Below, piece by piece: positions 9,934-18,082 of a DNA stretch of 64,000 nt. Source of the stretch: Gemmata palustris (GTDB taxonomy: Bacteria; Planctomycetota; Planctomycetia; Gemmatales; Gemmataceae). The stretch is from positions 7,889,299 through 7,953,298 of the forward strand of contig NZ_JAGKQQ010000001.1 of assembly GCF_017939745.1 (NCBI RefSeq). Direction: 5' to 3'. The stretch's first letter is position 1; every line of letters starts with the position of its first letter. Under the pieces are notes generated by a model, which saw nothing but the letters and a program-made list of their open reading frames with translations, was not told the origin of the DNA and ran no database searches. Made by a program: the position numbers and the translations under genes.

Positions 9934-10911
9934 ATGAGTAACACCGCGGCTCCCGGTTCCGACGCCCCCCCGCCACTTCGTACCACGCGCCCGTCGGCCG
10001 ATGAAGACGCGCCGCCGTTCCCGAACCCGGCGATGCCGCTGTACCCGTTCCTCCCGCGCGTCGCGACGCGCCACGGGCTGCGGATGAGCTACCTCGACGA
10101 GGGCGCCGGCGACACGGTGGTGATGCTGCACGGCAACCCGACGTGGAGCTTCTACTACCGCAACCTCGTGCTCTCGCTGCGGGAATCGTACCGCTGCGTC
10201 GTGCCCGATCACATCGGGTGCGGGCTCTCCGACAAGCCGCCCCTCGACCGGTACGACTACTCACTGAAGAGCCGCATCGACGACCTCGAATGGCTCCTCG
10301 AAGAGCGCGGGCTGACCAAAGACCTCACGCTCGTGCTGCACGACTGGGGCGGGATGATCGGGATGGGCTTCGCGGCCCGGCACCCGGACCGCATCAAGCG
10401 CATCGTCGCGTCGAACACGGGCGCGTTCCCGCTCCCGCCGGGGAAGAAGTTACCGCGGTCGCTGTGGTGGGGGCGCAACACCAAATTGGGCGCGTGGCTC
10501 ATCACCCGGCGCAATGCGTTCTGCAAGTACGCCGCGAAATGGTGCGCGACCCGGCGGCCGCTCCCGGCCGACGTGCGCGCGGGCTACCTCGCGCCCTACG
10601 ACACCCCGGCGCACCGCGTCGCGGTCCTGAAGTTCGTGCAGACGATTCCGCTGGCGCCGGGCGACGAGGGGTACGACATCGTCGCGAACACCGCGGCCGC
10701 GCTCGACCAGTTCCGCACCACCCCGACGCTGCTGCTGTGGGGTATGAAGGACTTCGTGTTCGACCACCATTTCCTCGAAGAATGGAAGCGGCACTTCCCG
10801 CACGCGGAGGCCCACACGTGGCCCGACTGCGGGCACTACCTCCTGGACGACGCGGGCGAGCTCGCCATCATGCGCGTGTGGGAGTTCTTGCAGCGGTACC
10901 CGCTGAGCTGA
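9934..10911 (+). CDS. oleB: OleB, alpha/beta-hydrolase beta-lactone decarboxylase
   Basis: This 325-residue alpha/beta hydrolase is of the haloalkane-dehalogenase-like group. Visible are the oxyanion HGNPTW motif, PDHIGCGLSDKP, the nucleophile Asp137 in LHDWGGM, an acid residue near WGMKDFVF and the catalytic histidine in WPDCGHYLLDD. In the ole pathway OleB uses this aspartate to open the cis-beta-lactone made by OleC and releases CO2 and a cis-olefin. By sequence alone it could be called a haloalkane dehalogenase; its position between oleA and oleC makes OleB the better call. The first 40 or so residues are Pro-rich and look disordered. Confidence 0.92.
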   Translation: MSNTAAPGSDAPPPLRTTRPSADEDAPPFPNPAMPLYPFLPRVATRHGLRMSYLDEGAGDTVVMLHGNPTWSFYYRNLVLSLRESYRCVVPDHIGCGLSDKPPLDRYDYSLKSRIDDLEWLLEERGLTKDLTLVLHDWGGMIGMGFAARHPDRIKRIVASNTGAFPLPPGKKLPRSLWWGRNTKLGAWLITRRNAFCKYAAKWCATRRPLPADVRAGYLAPYDTPAHRVAVLKFVQTIPLAPGDEGYDIVANTAAALDQFRTTPTLLLWGMKDFVFDHHFLEEWKRHFPHAEAHTWPDCGHYLLDDAGELAIMRVWEFLQRYPLS

Positions 10912-10927
10912 TTTGGGCTCTTGTTCT

Positions 10928-10988
10928 AACGAGCCGCGACCGCAAGGGAGCGGTGGCGCCTCCCGCTCCCTTGCGGTCGCGGCTCGTT
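10928..10988. repeat. 26-bp perfect inverted repeat between oleB and oleC
   Basis: The arms 10928-10953 and 10963-10988 are exact reverse complements with a 9-nt loop, built on GAGCCGCGACCGCAAGGGAG. No T-tract follows on either side. It could be a dispersed palindrome of the genome, a transcript-stabilising or processing hairpin, or a weak terminator between oleB and oleC. Confidence 0.85.
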
Positions 10989-11035
10989 TAGATCGATGCG
11001 ACGATTCCGAAGTGAGATCGCGCTGCGCCGACGAT

Positions 11036-13069
11036 ATGACCAATTTTTCTCTCAACGTCGCGTCGCACCTCGAACGCATGGCGGTGCAGCACCCGGCGCA
11101 GGTAGCCATTCACGCGCCGATCGGTCGGGTGAACGCGGACGGCCCGACCGAACACCGCGCGATCACGTTCCTCGAACTCAACGCCGATTCCGACGCGATC
11201 GCGCACGGACTGGCCTCCATCGGTATCGCGCGCGGCACGCGCACGGCCCTCATGGTGCCGCCGGCGCCGGACTTCTTCGCGCTCACGTTCGCGCTGTTCA
11301 AGGTCGGCGCGGTGCCGGTCCTCATCGACCCCGGCATGGGCGTCAAGAATCTGGGCAAGTGTCTCGCGGAAGCCGAACCCGGAGTGTTCATCGGGATCGC
11401 GAAGGCACACTTCGCGCGCCGCGTGCTGGGGTGGGCGCGGAAGAGTCTGCGCACGACCGTGAACGTCGGCCAGTGGCGGTTCTACTGCCACACGTCACTC
11501 GAGCGCTTGCGCGAGATGGGGCGCACGCGCGGGGCGTATCACATCCCCGAATCGGAGGCGACCGAACCGGCCGCGATCCTCTTCACGAGCGGGAGCACGG
11601 GCGTCGCGAAGGGCGTGGTGTACACGCACGGGATCTTCGCGTCGCAGGTGGAGTTGCTGAAGGCCACTTATGGCATCGAGCCGGGCGAAATCGACCTTTG
11701 CACGTTCCCGCTGTTCGCGCTGTTCGGCCCCGCGCTCGGGATGACGTGCGTGATCCCGGATATGAACGCGAGCCGCCCGGCGCAAATCGACCCGCACAAG
11801 GCCGTAGCGCAGATCAAACAGTTCGGCGTGACGAACATGTTCGGCTCGCCCGCGGTGATTCGGCGGCTGGGGGAGATGGCGGGGGAAGAACCTAACCCCC
11901 TAACCCCCTTCCCTAAGAAGGAAGGGGGAACAGAACCAAATGCAACAGGCGCGAAGCAGTCCGCGGCTGTTTTAAGCCCCTCTCCGTTTAGGGGAGGGGT
12001 TGGGGAGGGGTTACAGCCACAACCTACCCCCCCGGCCCCCCTCGCTCCTCATGAGGGGGACCCCCTCGTGGGTTCCCCCTACAACCCCCTCCTGCCAGGG
12101 AAGGGGGAGAAAGAATTGTCCGCAAATGTTGCCTCAAACACAGCGGCTTCGCACACCAGCTCCCCCTTCCCTTCAGGGAGGGGGGCCGGGGGGGTAGGTT
12201 CAACCTGCGGTTCCCCCGGAGGTCGCCTCTCTTCGCTTCGGCGCGTCATCTCCGCTGGTGCTCCCGCTTCGGCGGCGTCCCTCGAGCGCTTCGTCAAACT
12301 CCTTCCCGACGGCGCAGAAGTGTTCACGCCGTATGGCGCGACCGAAGCGCTACCCGTTGCGAATATCGGTAGCCGTGAGATCCTCGCCGAGACACGGTAC
12401 CTCACCGAACAGGGAAGGGGCGTGTGCGTCGGGCGCCCGGTCGCGGGGATGGAAGTGTATGTCATCCGCATTTCGGACGAGCCGATCACGGAGTGGAGCG
12501 ATTCGCTGCTCGCGGCGCCGGGTGAGGTTGGCGAGTTCGTGGTCCGCGGACCGGTCGTGACGCGGCAATACTACAACCGGCCCGACGCGACCAAACTCGC
12601 GAAGATTCGCGACCCAAAGACCGGGGACGTACTGCACCGCATGGGCGACGTCGGTTATCTTGACGCGCAAGGGCGGCTGTGGTTCTGCGGCCGCAAATCG
12701 CACCGCGTCGTGACCCCGGGCGGTACGCTGTTCACCGACATGGTGGAACCGATCTTCAACACAAGTCTCTTGGTCGAGCGATCGGCACTTGTGGGCGTGG
12801 CGCGGAACGGAATAACGCACCCGGTTCTTTGTGTCGAATGGACCAATTTGGCGTTTCTCAAATGCGGTTGGGAGCACACTCAGAACGTTCTGAGGGAACG
12901 CGCACAGGAGTTTGAACACACGCGGGCGATCCGCACGTTCCTACTCTCCGGGCACTCCGGCGCCTTTCCTGTGGACGTGCGGCACAACTCGAAGATCTTC
13001 CGCGAGAAGTTGGCGGTGTGGGCGGACAAGACGCTCGGCCCGAAGTGGACCCCGGAGGCGCAAGCGTGA
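11036..13069 (+). CDS. oleC: OleC, AMP-binding beta-lactone synthetase with a repeat-derived insertion
   Basis: This is an ANL-superfamily adenylating enzyme of 677 residues; I use the ATG at 11036 because translation further upstream only reads through the oleB-oleC palindrome. The P-loop is TSGSTGVAKG (about residues 184-193), followed by ISAGAP, the TPYGATE motif and GDVGYLDAQGRLWFCGRKSHR. OleC adenylates the beta-hydroxyacid made by OleA and OleD and closes it to a beta-lactone. Residues about 287-396 are a Pro/Gly/Ser-rich insertion made of palindromic DNA repeats. It falls between AVIRRLGEMAG and SLRRVISAGAP, which are normally almost adjacent. Removing it gives a normal OleC length of about 565 residues. 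The stop codon overlaps the oleD start. Confidence 0.93.
   Translation: MTNFSLNVASHLERMAVQHPAQVAIHAPIGRVNADGPTEHRAITFLELNADSDAIAHGLASIGIARGTRTALMVPPAPDFFALTFALFKVGAVPVLIDPGMGVKNLGKCLAEAEPGVFIGIAKAHFARRVLGWARKSLRTTVNVGQWRFYCHTSLERLREMGRTRGAYHIPESEATEPAAILFTSGSTGVAKGVVYTHGIFASQVELLKATYGIEPGEIDLCTFPLFALFGPALGMTCVIPDMNASRPAQIDPHKAVAQIKQFGVTNMFGSPAVIRRLGEMAGEEPNPLTPFPKKEGGTEPNATGAKQSAAVLSPSPFRGGVGEGLQPQPTPPAPLAPHEGDPLVGSPYNPLLPGKGEKELSANVASNTAASHTSSPFPSGRGAGGVGSTCGSPGGRLSSLRRVISAGAPASAASLERFVKLLPDGAEVFTPYGATEALPVANIGSREILAETRYLTEQGRGVCVGRPVAGMEVYVIRISDEPITEWSDSLLAAPGEVGEFVVRGPVVTRQYYNRPDATKLAKIRDPKTGDVLHRMGDVGYLDAQGRLWFCGRKSHRVVTPGGTLFTDMVEPIFNTSLLVERSALVGVARNGITHPVLCVEWTNLAFLKCGWEHTQNVLRERAQEFEHTRAIRTFLLSGHSGAFPVDVRHNSKIFREKLAVWADKTLGPKWTPEAQA
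11890..12203. repeat. Cluster of GC-rich palindromic elements inserted in frame in oleC
   Basis: Several units are packed here. A hairpin unit (about 11890-11936) starts AACCTAACCCCCTAACCCC. Element B lies at about 11970-12012, a diverged element A at 12021-12060, a further CCCCCTCCTGCCAGGGAAGGGGG unit at about 12083-12108, and at 12161-12200 an exact 40-of-40 inverted copy of 6142-6181. The whole array is open in the oleC frame and encodes about 110 low-complexity residues. Confidence 0.85.
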
Positions 13070-14055
13070 AGGCAGTGGTGACCGGTGGCGGCGGTTTTCT
13101 CGGCGGGGCGGTCGTGCGCCTGCTCCGTCAGCGGGGAGACTCCGTGCGCTCGTTCACCCGCTCCGCGTACCCGTGGCTCGACGAACTCGGCGTTGAACAG
13201 GTGCTCGGTGATCTGGCGAGCACCGAAGCCGTCGAGCGCGCGGTTGAGGGCTGCGATGTGGTGTTCCACGTCGCGGCGAAGGCCGGCGTGTGGGGGCGCT
13301 ACTCCGATTACTTCGACACGAACGTGACCGGTACGCAGAACGTGATCGCCGCGTGCAAAAAACTCGGGATTCGCCGACTGGTCTACACGTCCACGCCGAG
13401 CGTCGTTCACGAGGGGAAGGACAACGAGGGCGCGAACGAGTCGCTACCGTATTCCAAACACTTCTATACGTACTATTCCGAGACGAAAGCGAAGGCGGAG
13501 AAAGCGGTTCTCGCCGCGAACGGTTCCGACCTAGCGACCGTATCCCTTCGCCCGCACCTGATCTTCGGACCCGGCGACCCGCACCTGATCCCGCGCATCA
13601 TCGCGTCGGCGCGCGCCGGTAAGCTCAAGCGGATCGGCTCGCGCCCGGTCAAGGTGGACGTCACTTATATCGACAACGCGGCGCAAGCGCAGCTCGACGC
13701 GGCCGACCGGCTCGACCTCGGTACACCGCCCGCGGGCAAGGCGTATTTCATCTCGAACAACGAGCCGGTGGAGCTGTGGCCGTTCATTGATCGCGTGCTG
13801 GTCGAGGCCGGCGCGCCGCCCGTCACGAAACGCATCTCCGCGTGGAAGGCCAAGCTCGCGGGCCGGATACTGGAGTGGGTGTATTGGGGCCTCCGATTGC
13901 CCGGCGAACCGCCAATGACGCGGTTCGTTGCGAGCCAGATGTCCACGTCCCACTGGTACGACATCTCCGCCGCGCGCCGCGACCTGGGCTACGAGCCGAA
14001 GGTGTCCGTTGAAGAAGGTTTGAAGCGACTGGGCGAGCGATTACGTGCCGGGTGA
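13066..14055 (+). CDS. oleD: OleD, NADPH-dependent 2-alkyl-3-ketoalkanoic acid reductase
   Basis: This is a 329-residue extended short-chain dehydrogenase/reductase. The start is the GTG at 13066, which overlaps the oleC stop by 4 bp (GTGA), so translation is probably coupled. The Rossmann motif TGGGGFLGG lies at the N-terminus, and the catalytic pair is Tyr137 and Lys141 in YSETK, with an upstream Ser/Thr-rich VYTSTPSVVH segment. OleD reduces the OleA beta-ketoacid to the beta-hydroxyacid used by OleC. 3-beta-hydroxysteroid dehydrogenase-like enzymes are the closest alternative on sequence, but the operon position settles it. Confidence 0.93.
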   Translation: MKAVVTGGGGFLGGAVVRLLRQRGDSVRSFTRSAYPWLDELGVEQVLGDLASTEAVERAVEGCDVVFHVAAKAGVWGRYSDYFDTNVTGTQNVIAACKKLGIRRLVYTSTPSVVHEGKDNEGANESLPYSKHFYTYYSETKAKAEKAVLAANGSDLATVSLRPHLIFGPGDPHLIPRIIASARAGKLKRIGSRPVKVDVTYIDNAAQAQLDAADRLDLGTPPAGKAYFISNNEPVELWPFIDRVLVEAGAPPVTKRISAWKAKLAGRILEWVYWGLRLPGEPPMTRFVASQMSTSHWYDISAARRDLGYEPKVSVEEGLKRLGERLRAG

Positions 14056-14348
14056 TTCGTTCGATCTAGCTTCGACCCATTTTGGTTCCACCTCGTTCGG
14101 ATTGCTTTCTGTAGCCGGCCCCTGCGTTATCCGCGATTCGAGCTGCTGACAGCGCTCGTTCCACCCCATCTGTTTCGACCAAGCCGTGTGAAACCAGACA
14201 AACCGGGCGGGATTTGCGAGTCGCGCTGCCAGCGTGGGGCTTGCACGACACGTCTCGGCGACTTTCCTTAGCCCCACTCACCGTTAGAGGGGCGATTCTA
14301 ACTGTGGGGCGAACTGCGCTCACAACGAACTACTGGCGGGAGAGGATC

Positions 14349-15110
14349 ATGGCCTTCGCAGCGCTCGGCCGCCTGGGGTTCGTGCTGTTCGCGTGCGCGG
14401 TCGCGGGGTGCGCCGGTCGCGCTCAGTCGTTGTCCCCGGTTCACAAACTGTCTCCAGCGGAGATCTCCAACGACGCCGCTCCCGGTGAGCGGTTCTACAT
14501 CATCGTGTTCGGTTCCGAGCGGACGCTCCGGGCGCCGCGGTACACGCACACCTGGGCAACACTCGTCAAGACGGTCGAAGTGCCGGGGTCCGCGCCGCAA
14601 GTGACCGAAACTCACACCATCAGTTGGATGCCAGCCACTCTAAAGATTCATCCGTGGAAGTTCACCCCGGAGCCGGGGCACAACCTCGAACTCCACGAGA
14701 CGGTCCGCATGGCTTTGGGGCTCCGCGAGCACGTCGTGTCGTGGGGGCCGTATGAGATCCAGCCGCGCGGGTACCGCCGGTTCTTGCTCCAGAAGGAGTT
14801 CATGGAGAGCGGCCAGATCGGGTACCAGTGCATCGATACCATCGGCGCGGGTGCCGACGGCACCGGGTGCGACTGCATCCACGCCGTCACCGACATGGAC
14901 CCGCAGTTCCAGCGGGGTTATTACCGGTTGACGCGGTTCGGTGTGGCCGGGAGCGAGTTCATCGTGCGCCAGTTTTTCGAGCGGGGCCTGCTCGTCAGCG
15001 GGGAGACGCACTCCTGGCTCAACGGCCCGCTCGGGCTGTCACAATACCCGATCGACCACCGCACCTACGACCGGCAACGGGGTATCAGAGTTGGTCCCTC
15101 GAAGAACTGA
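14349..15110 (+). CDS. Predicted lipoprotein of unknown function
   Basis: The 253-residue protein starts at the ATG 14349, preceded by a GGGAGAGGA ribosome-binding site. Its N-terminus is a lipoprotein signal: a hydrophobic run followed by the lipobox VAGC with Cys21. The mature part has no family I recognise. Notable are a HTWATLVKT segment early and a cluster GCDCIHAVTDMD in the second half. These Cys and His residues could be catalytic in a papain-like fold, but this is a guess. It lies about 290 bp after oleD and is convergent with the next gene, so a shared function with the ole genes is not implied. Confidence 0.7.
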   Translation: MAFAALGRLGFVLFACAVAGCAGRAQSLSPVHKLSPAEISNDAAPGERFYIIVFGSERTLRAPRYTHTWATLVKTVEVPGSAPQVTETHTISWMPATLKIHPWKFTPEPGHNLELHETVRMALGLREHVVSWGPYEIQPRGYRRFLLQKEFMESGQIGYQCIDTIGAGADGTGCDCIHAVTDMDPQFQRGYYRLTRFGVAGSEFIVRQFFERGLLVSGETHSWLNGPLGLSQYPIDHRTYDRQRGIRVGPSKN

Positions 15111-15536
15111 GGACCGATCCCGCGCCTACCGGTTCCCGATCGCCGTTGGCGCCGAGCGTCCGCGGCCCACGTTTGCAATCCGTTGACAGCGACCGACTAC
15201 CGAATCGCGCCAATCGGCACGATTCGGTTCCCTTCGAGCGACGGCGGATCTGGTAAATATTTCCATGTGATCTTGTGTTCACATGTGATCGTGTGGTAAT
15301 ATCGCGAGATGTGGCGTCATTTGCGACCACACGTAGAAGGAGGCTCGTGCCCTGATCGAGCACCAGCCGGCCGGAATTGTTAGCGGATGTTAGCCGTTGT
15401 CAGCCCTCGTCGGATGAGCGCGGAGTGCTGTTGAACTGGAATTGTCAGCGATTGGTGACGAACCGCGCGTCCACGCGGTCCCCAACCCGAAAATGTTAGC
15501 AATTGTTAGCCGACCCTCAAAACCACCCTGAGAAGG
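15111..15536. repeat. Convergent intergenic region with repeated TGTTAGC motifs
   Basis: This gap between two converging genes has no convincing gene. It holds six near-identical [AT]TGT[TC]AGC heptamer sites at about 15378, 15388, 15398, 15442, 15493 and 15503, unevenly spaced. It also contains two copies of CATGTGATC about 18 bp apart near 15264-15290. The spacing is too irregular for a CRISPR array, and the position between 3' ends argues against ordinary promoter operators. Confidence 0.5.
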
Positions 15537-16337
15537 CTATACCTCAACACGGTACAGGTCGAACTTTCCGCGACGTTCGCCGACAAACACGATCGATTTG
15601 CCGTCCGGGGACCAGGTCGCGTAGTCGCTGCGCTCGCCGCTCTCCGTCAGGCGCGCGAGGCCGGTTCCGTCGAGGTTGATGGCGTAGATGTCGTAGGTGC
15701 CGTCGCGGTTCCAGGTGAACGCCAACCGTGTCCCGTCCGGGGACCAGCACGGGCGCATTTGCATCCCTTCGAGTTTGCCGATGCGCTTCACGTTGGTGCC
15801 GTCCGCGCTCATCACGTAGAGGGCCAAACCGCCGTCGCGACTGGAACAAAAGGCGATCCGCGCGCCGTCGGGCGAGTACGCGGGCCAGTTGTTGATGCCG
15901 CCGGCCGTCAGCGTCTTGCGGTCCTTCCCGTCGCGCCCGACGGAGGCGATCTCTTGCCCGGTCTGCGCAGGGAGGGCGAAGCAGACGCGCTCGCCCTTCG
16001 GGTGGAAGCTCGGTCGGCGTATCCCCGCGAACCCGCTGCCCGGCTCGAACGCGGCGTCCTTGCCGGTCGCGGTGTCGCGGATGACGAGCCGCAGGTTCAG
16101 GTTCCCGCGGCTCTGCACGAAGGCGCAGGTGCTCGCGTCGGCAGTGAATGTCGCCTCGAACTCGGACGTGTTGGCCGCGGGGTGGAGCTTGGTTGCGGCC
16201 TTGTCGCCGGGCTTCAGGCGCACGAGGCGCGTCTGCACCGCCGATTCGAGCACGGTGTAAATGAGCTCGTCCCGCACGAACAGCGGGTCTTGCTTCAGCG
16301 TGCCGTCGGTCGTGAGGCGAACTTCAGAAGAGTTCAT
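15537..16337 (-). CDS. TolB/PD40-type WD40-like beta-propeller protein
   Basis: This 266-residue protein is built of PD40 beta-propeller repeats, each with a signature such as YSPDGARIAFCSSRDGG, WSPDGTRLAFTWNRDGT or WSPDGKSIVFVGERRG. At least four blades are clear in the C-terminal two thirds. No signal peptide is visible, so it is probably cytoplasmic or exported by another route. The start codon overlaps the end of the upstream DUF1501 gene by 14 bp, so the two are translated from one message. Such propellers are binding scaffolds; the ligand cannot be read from the sequence. Confidence 0.85.
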   Translation of the reverse strand: MNSSEVRLTTDGTLKQDPLFVRDELIYTVLESAVQTRLVRLKPGDKAATKLHPAANTSEFEATFTADASTCAFVQSRGNLNLRLVIRDTATGKDAAFEPGSGFAGIRRPSFHPKGERVCFALPAQTGQEIASVGRDGKDRKTLTAGGINNWPAYSPDGARIAFCSSRDGGLALYVMSADGTNVKRIGKLEGMQMRPCWSPDGTRLAFTWNRDGTYDIYAINLDGTGLARLTESGERSDYATWSPDGKSIVFVGERRGKFDLYRVEV

Positions 16338-17646
16338 GGATCACCCGCGCTTCGGGGAGGACACGCAATTCGGCCCGCGCCTGGGCGTCCATGCCGGCGA
16401 GTTCCAGGATCGTCGCCCCGACCATGCCCGGCGTGACGGCTTCGGTGAGCGGGGCGCTCGCGGTCTTGTCGCTGTCGCCGATGACCGCGCCGCCGCGCAC
16501 GCCGCACCCGGCCCACATCGAGAAGTAGCACTGCGGCCAGTGGTCGCGGCTCGCCTGCCCGTTGATGCGCGGCGTGCGGCCGAACTCGCCCATCGCGAGT
16601 ACGAGCGTGCTGTCCAGCATCCCGCGGTCGCTGAGGTCGTCGAGCAGCGCGGCGAACACGCGGTCGAAGATCGGCCCGTGCCGGTCGGGTAGGAGGTCGA
16701 AGTTGAAGATGTGGGTGTCCCACCCGAAGTCGCAGTTCGGCGTCATCGCCTCGACGTACTGGCTCCAGTTCACCTGGATGTACGGTACCCCGGCTTGGGC
16801 CAGGCGCCGCGCGAGCAGGCACGACTGACCGAACGACGTTTGCCCGTAGGCTTCGCGAACGGCCGGCTTCTCCTGCGTGAGATCGAGCGCCTTGCGCGCT
16901 TCGGGCGTGGTGAGCAGCGCGTAGGCGCGCTTCTCGGTCGCGTTCCACTTCTCGAAGTCGCGCGCGTCGGTCCGCTTGTTCAGCGCATCGAGTTCGCCGA
17001 GGAGCTTCTTGCGATCGCCGAGGGCCGCGGGCGACAGCCCGTCGAGCAGTTTCAGCGCGGGGATATCGATGTCGCCGGTATCGGTGCAGCCGACGAGGAA
17101 CGGGTCGTAGTTGCGTCCCCAGTTCCCGCCGCCGTACCCGCGCATCGGCCCCACGACGTCGCGCGGGTGCCCGCGCCCGACCGTCACGAACGACGGCAGG
17201 TCTCTCGCGCCGCGGTGCCGGGCGAGCACGGAGCCGAAGTTCGGCGCGGCCGCGTCTTTACCCTCGAGCATTCCCGTGAGGCCAATGGACCCGGCTTTGA
17301 GGTGGTCGCCGTCGAAGTTGACATGGGAGCGAACGAGGGCGAAGCGATCGGATCGCGCCGCGGTCTTCGGGAACAGTTCGGTGAAGCGCACTCCGGGCGT
17401 CTTCGTTTGAATGGTCCCGAACGGCCCGCGGATGTCGGCCGGCGCGTTCGGCTTCGGGTCGAAGGTGTCGAGGTGGCTCGGTGCGCCCCAGAGCCACAGC
17501 ACGATCACGGATTTGGCCTTCGCGTGCTCTTTGGCCGTCGCCCCGGACAACCCGAGCGCGAACGGTGCCGATGCCGCGCCTGTGAGGAACGCCCGGCGCG
17601 ACGGCACGCCGTGCAGTGACGCGCGGAAGCTACCGACTTCAAACAT
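16324..17646 (-). CDS. DUF1501 family protein with twin-arginine signal
   Basis: I place the start at the ATG 17646 (MFEVGS), giving 440 residues. Shortly after comes a twin-arginine signal, SRRAFLTG, followed by a hydrophobic stretch ending near ATA, so the protein should be exported folded. The body fits DUF1501, a sulfatase/alkaline-phosphatase-like family abundant in planctomycetes. Characteristic pieces are VLWLWGAPSHLDTFDPKP, RSHVNFDGDH, GWDTHIFNFDLLPD and AMGEFGRTPRINGQASRDHWP. The His and Asp residues in these could bind metal. The cellular role of the family is not settled. It is followed by the overlapping propeller gene. Confidence 0.9.
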   Translation of the reverse strand: MFEVGSFRASLHGVPSRRAFLTGAASAPFALGLSGATAKEHAKAKSVIVLWLWGAPSHLDTFDPKPNAPADIRGPFGTIQTKTPGVRFTELFPKTAARSDRFALVRSHVNFDGDHLKAGSIGLTGMLEGKDAAAPNFGSVLARHRGARDLPSFVTVGRGHPRDVVGPMRGYGGGNWGRNYDPFLVGCTDTGDIDIPALKLLDGLSPAALGDRKKLLGELDALNKRTDARDFEKWNATEKRAYALLTTPEARKALDLTQEKPAVREAYGQTSFGQSCLLARRLAQAGVPYIQVNWSQYVEAMTPNCDFGWDTHIFNFDLLPDRHGPIFDRVFAALLDDLSDRGMLDSTLVLAMGEFGRTPRINGQASRDHWPQCYFSMWAGCGVRGGAVIGDSDKTASAPLTEAVTPGMVGATILELAGMDAQARAELRVLPEARVIHELF

Positions 17647-18082
17647 GGGAGCCTGCGCTGGGGTGGGACGAAACGTTGCGGGGAGATGCGTCAGTGTACC
17701 CGGAGTCATTCCGGGTGAGCAAGAAGTATGAGGGCGGCAAAGGGCAACATACGGTGGGTTCGAGTCGAACACCGAGTAGGTACCGGTAGGCGCATCCTTC
17801 AAAAAATTGTCAACTTTTCTTGGTCCAAACGAGCGCGAGTATCGCTTGTACTAGTGGGCGCCCATCGGCACGGCCGAGAAACGTCAGTCCCCTTTGGGGA
17901 ACCGCGGGAGCAACATCTCCCGACGAGGCGCTAGCGCGCACAAATACGGACCGTCCCGCGCCCGGGGGCAAAATTCACGTCGAGTACCGCAAAAACCGCG
18001 ACGGTTGGCGCCCGTCGAGCCGCTTCGATCTCGAGAAGCCCCATTCGGACGGGGAGAACTACAAACCCGCGGGAGGAGTGCA
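17647..18082. other. Divergent intergenic region
   Basis: This 436-bp stretch separates the minus-strand DUF1501 gene from the plus-strand gene at 18083 and must hold both promoters. I see no gene and no promoter that I can place with confidence. The ribosome-binding site GGGAGGAG of the right-hand gene lies just before 18083. Confidence 0.5.

Noticed and set aside
9934..10911. Annotation as haloalkane dehalogenase
   Set aside because: The fold and Asp nucleophile fit, but the position between oleA and oleC makes the beta-lactone decarboxylase OleB the better assignment.
15370..15515. Repeated TGTTAGC heptamers considered as a CRISPR array
   Set aside because: Repeats are only 7-8 bp and spaced 10 to 51 bp apart with no constant spacer length and no cas genes.
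17750..17790. GGGTTCGAGTCGAAC segment considered as a tRNA T-arm
   Set aside because: No acceptor stem, anticodon arm or CCA end can be formed around it.
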